DNA from: Acidimicrobiaceae bacterium
GTDB lineage: Bacteria; Actinomycetota; Acidimicrobiia; Acidimicrobiales; Ilumatobacteraceae
DNA length: 6,987 bases
Reading direction: 5' to 3'
Assembly: GCA_006515795.1 (NCBI GenBank)
Contig: VFMC01000206.1
Coordinates: 1-6,987, forward strand
A program made the position numbers and the translations under genes. Below, piece after piece: positions 6,731 to 6,987 of this stretch. Numbering within the stretch: the stretch's first letter is position 1; each line of letters begins with the position of its first letter. A model generated the notes under the pieces. The model was not told the origin of the DNA, made no database searches, and saw only the letters and a program-made list of their open reading frames with translations.

Positions 6731-6987
6731 CCGCCGAAGGGCAAGAAGAAGCACAGCCACCACTACCAGGGTGACGGCGACGATCACGACCAGGGCAAGA
6801 ACGGCCACCGCAAGGGCGACCGTTGCGAGCACGACCGTGACGGCGACCACCACGACAACGACGACAACGACCACGACGGCGACGACAACGACCACGATGA
6901 CGACGATGACGATGTCGTCTGCGCGGCCGGGACGCCGAAGACCAACAAGGACAACTACTCGATGAAGCAGAACACGACCCTGACGAT
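5522..6987 (+). CDS. Continuation of the giant surface protein in the shifted frame, 3' end beyond window
   Basis: From TAC at 5522 this frame is open for 488 codons to the window edge. It completes tandem-95 repeat 1 (YNVNDGTVDSNTATVTIDVVC), then encodes repeats 2 to 5. A Lys/His/Asp-rich linker follows, and then the apparent beginning of another repeat (CAAGTPKTNKDNYSMKQNTT). There is no credible independent start: the first in-frame GTG at 5528 lies mid-domain without a signal peptide or Shine-Dalgarno. It should therefore be read as the distal part of the gene starting at 2479, separated by one inserted C. An automated caller may report it as a separate partial gene. If the shift is real in the cell, this part would be untranslated or lost, and the short product would lack most of its stalk and any C-terminal surface anchor. 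A C-terminal sorting or secretion signal would lie beyond the window. Confidence 0.85.
6731..6919 (+). repeat. Low-complexity GAC/CAC-rich tract encoding an Asp/His-rich linker
   Basis: After repeat 5, the frame encodes PPKGKKKHSHHYQGDGDD, then a stretch dominated by Asp, His and Asn (DHDRDGDHHDNDDNDHD-like), ending in a run of Asp before VVCAAG. The DNA is a degenerate array of gac, cac and aac triplets. Such a segment could bind Ca2+ or transition metals and would be flexible or disordered. It separates two groups of beta-repeats. The triplet array is also prone to slippage. Confidence 0.85.

Noticed and set aside
6128..6895. Minus-strand frame with a poly-Val start
   Set aside because: The Val run is the reverse complement of the gac/cac/aac triplet array that encodes the Asp/His linker. 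It is not a membrane protein.
6771..6965. Plus-strand Thr-rich frame
   Set aside because: It is a frame-shifted reading of the same triplet array inside the giant gene.
5302..6987. CRISPR array or DNA-level tandem repeat element
   Set aside because: The repetition is a protein-level period of about 95 codons with diverged DNA, not short identical repeats with spacers.

Overview
The window is high-GC bacterial DNA that mostly encodes exported proteins. All four loci begin with a signal peptide or an N-terminal hydrophobic segment. There are no RNA genes, insertion sequences or CRISPR arrays. The gene content suggests a Gram-negative environmental bacterium: a YdjY-domain protein beside a secreted prenyltransferase/squalene-cyclase-like protein, a small secreted pentapeptide protein, and a very large surface protein with thrombospondin type 3, PKD and tandem-95 repeats. 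Acidobacteriota of the Vicinamibacteria type, Planctomycetota or Myxococcota would all fit. This is inference from gene content, because no marker gene is present.

Left arm, minus strand (1-1807): an apparent two-gene operon. A YdjY-domain lipid-independent secreted protein (1807-1064) is followed after 32 nt by a secreted alpha/alpha-toroid protein of the prenyltransferase/squalene oxidase repeat type (1031 to beyond position 1). The second gene has no stop inside the window and was read directly from the reverse strand. It carries a perfect 45-bp tandem duplication, which adds 15 residues to a Gly-rich loop.

Centre (1808-2029): an AT-richer divergent intergenic region. It holds a good sigma70-like promoter for the rightward genes (TTGACA at 1954), a perfect 6-bp inverted repeat just upstream of it, and a weaker promoter candidate for the leftward operon.

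Right arm, plus strand (2030-6987): a small secreted pentapeptide-repeat protein (2030-2404), a GC hairpin, and then a giant gene starting at 2479 and running off the right edge. The giant gene is interrupted by one extra C at 5519-5521, so the first reading frame stops at 5535. The same protein clearly continues in the next frame from 5522 to at least 6987. Reading through the shift gives at least about 1,500 residues: N-terminal hydrophobic signal, Cys-rich beta-like region, thrombospondin type 3 calcium-binding repeats, PKD-like domain, a cyclase-like helical toroid, two more PKD-like domains, five tandem-95 cadherin-like repeats with paired cysteines, an Asp/His-rich linker, and the start of another repeat.

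The two arms are linked by the toroid fold, which occurs alone in the leftward operon and embedded in the giant rightward protein. The genes look like cell-envelope or extracellular components, but no substrate or pathway can be read from the sequence. The most useful observations are the frameshift, which repeat periodicity pins to one base, the exact 45-bp duplication, and the unusual domain combination of the giant protein.
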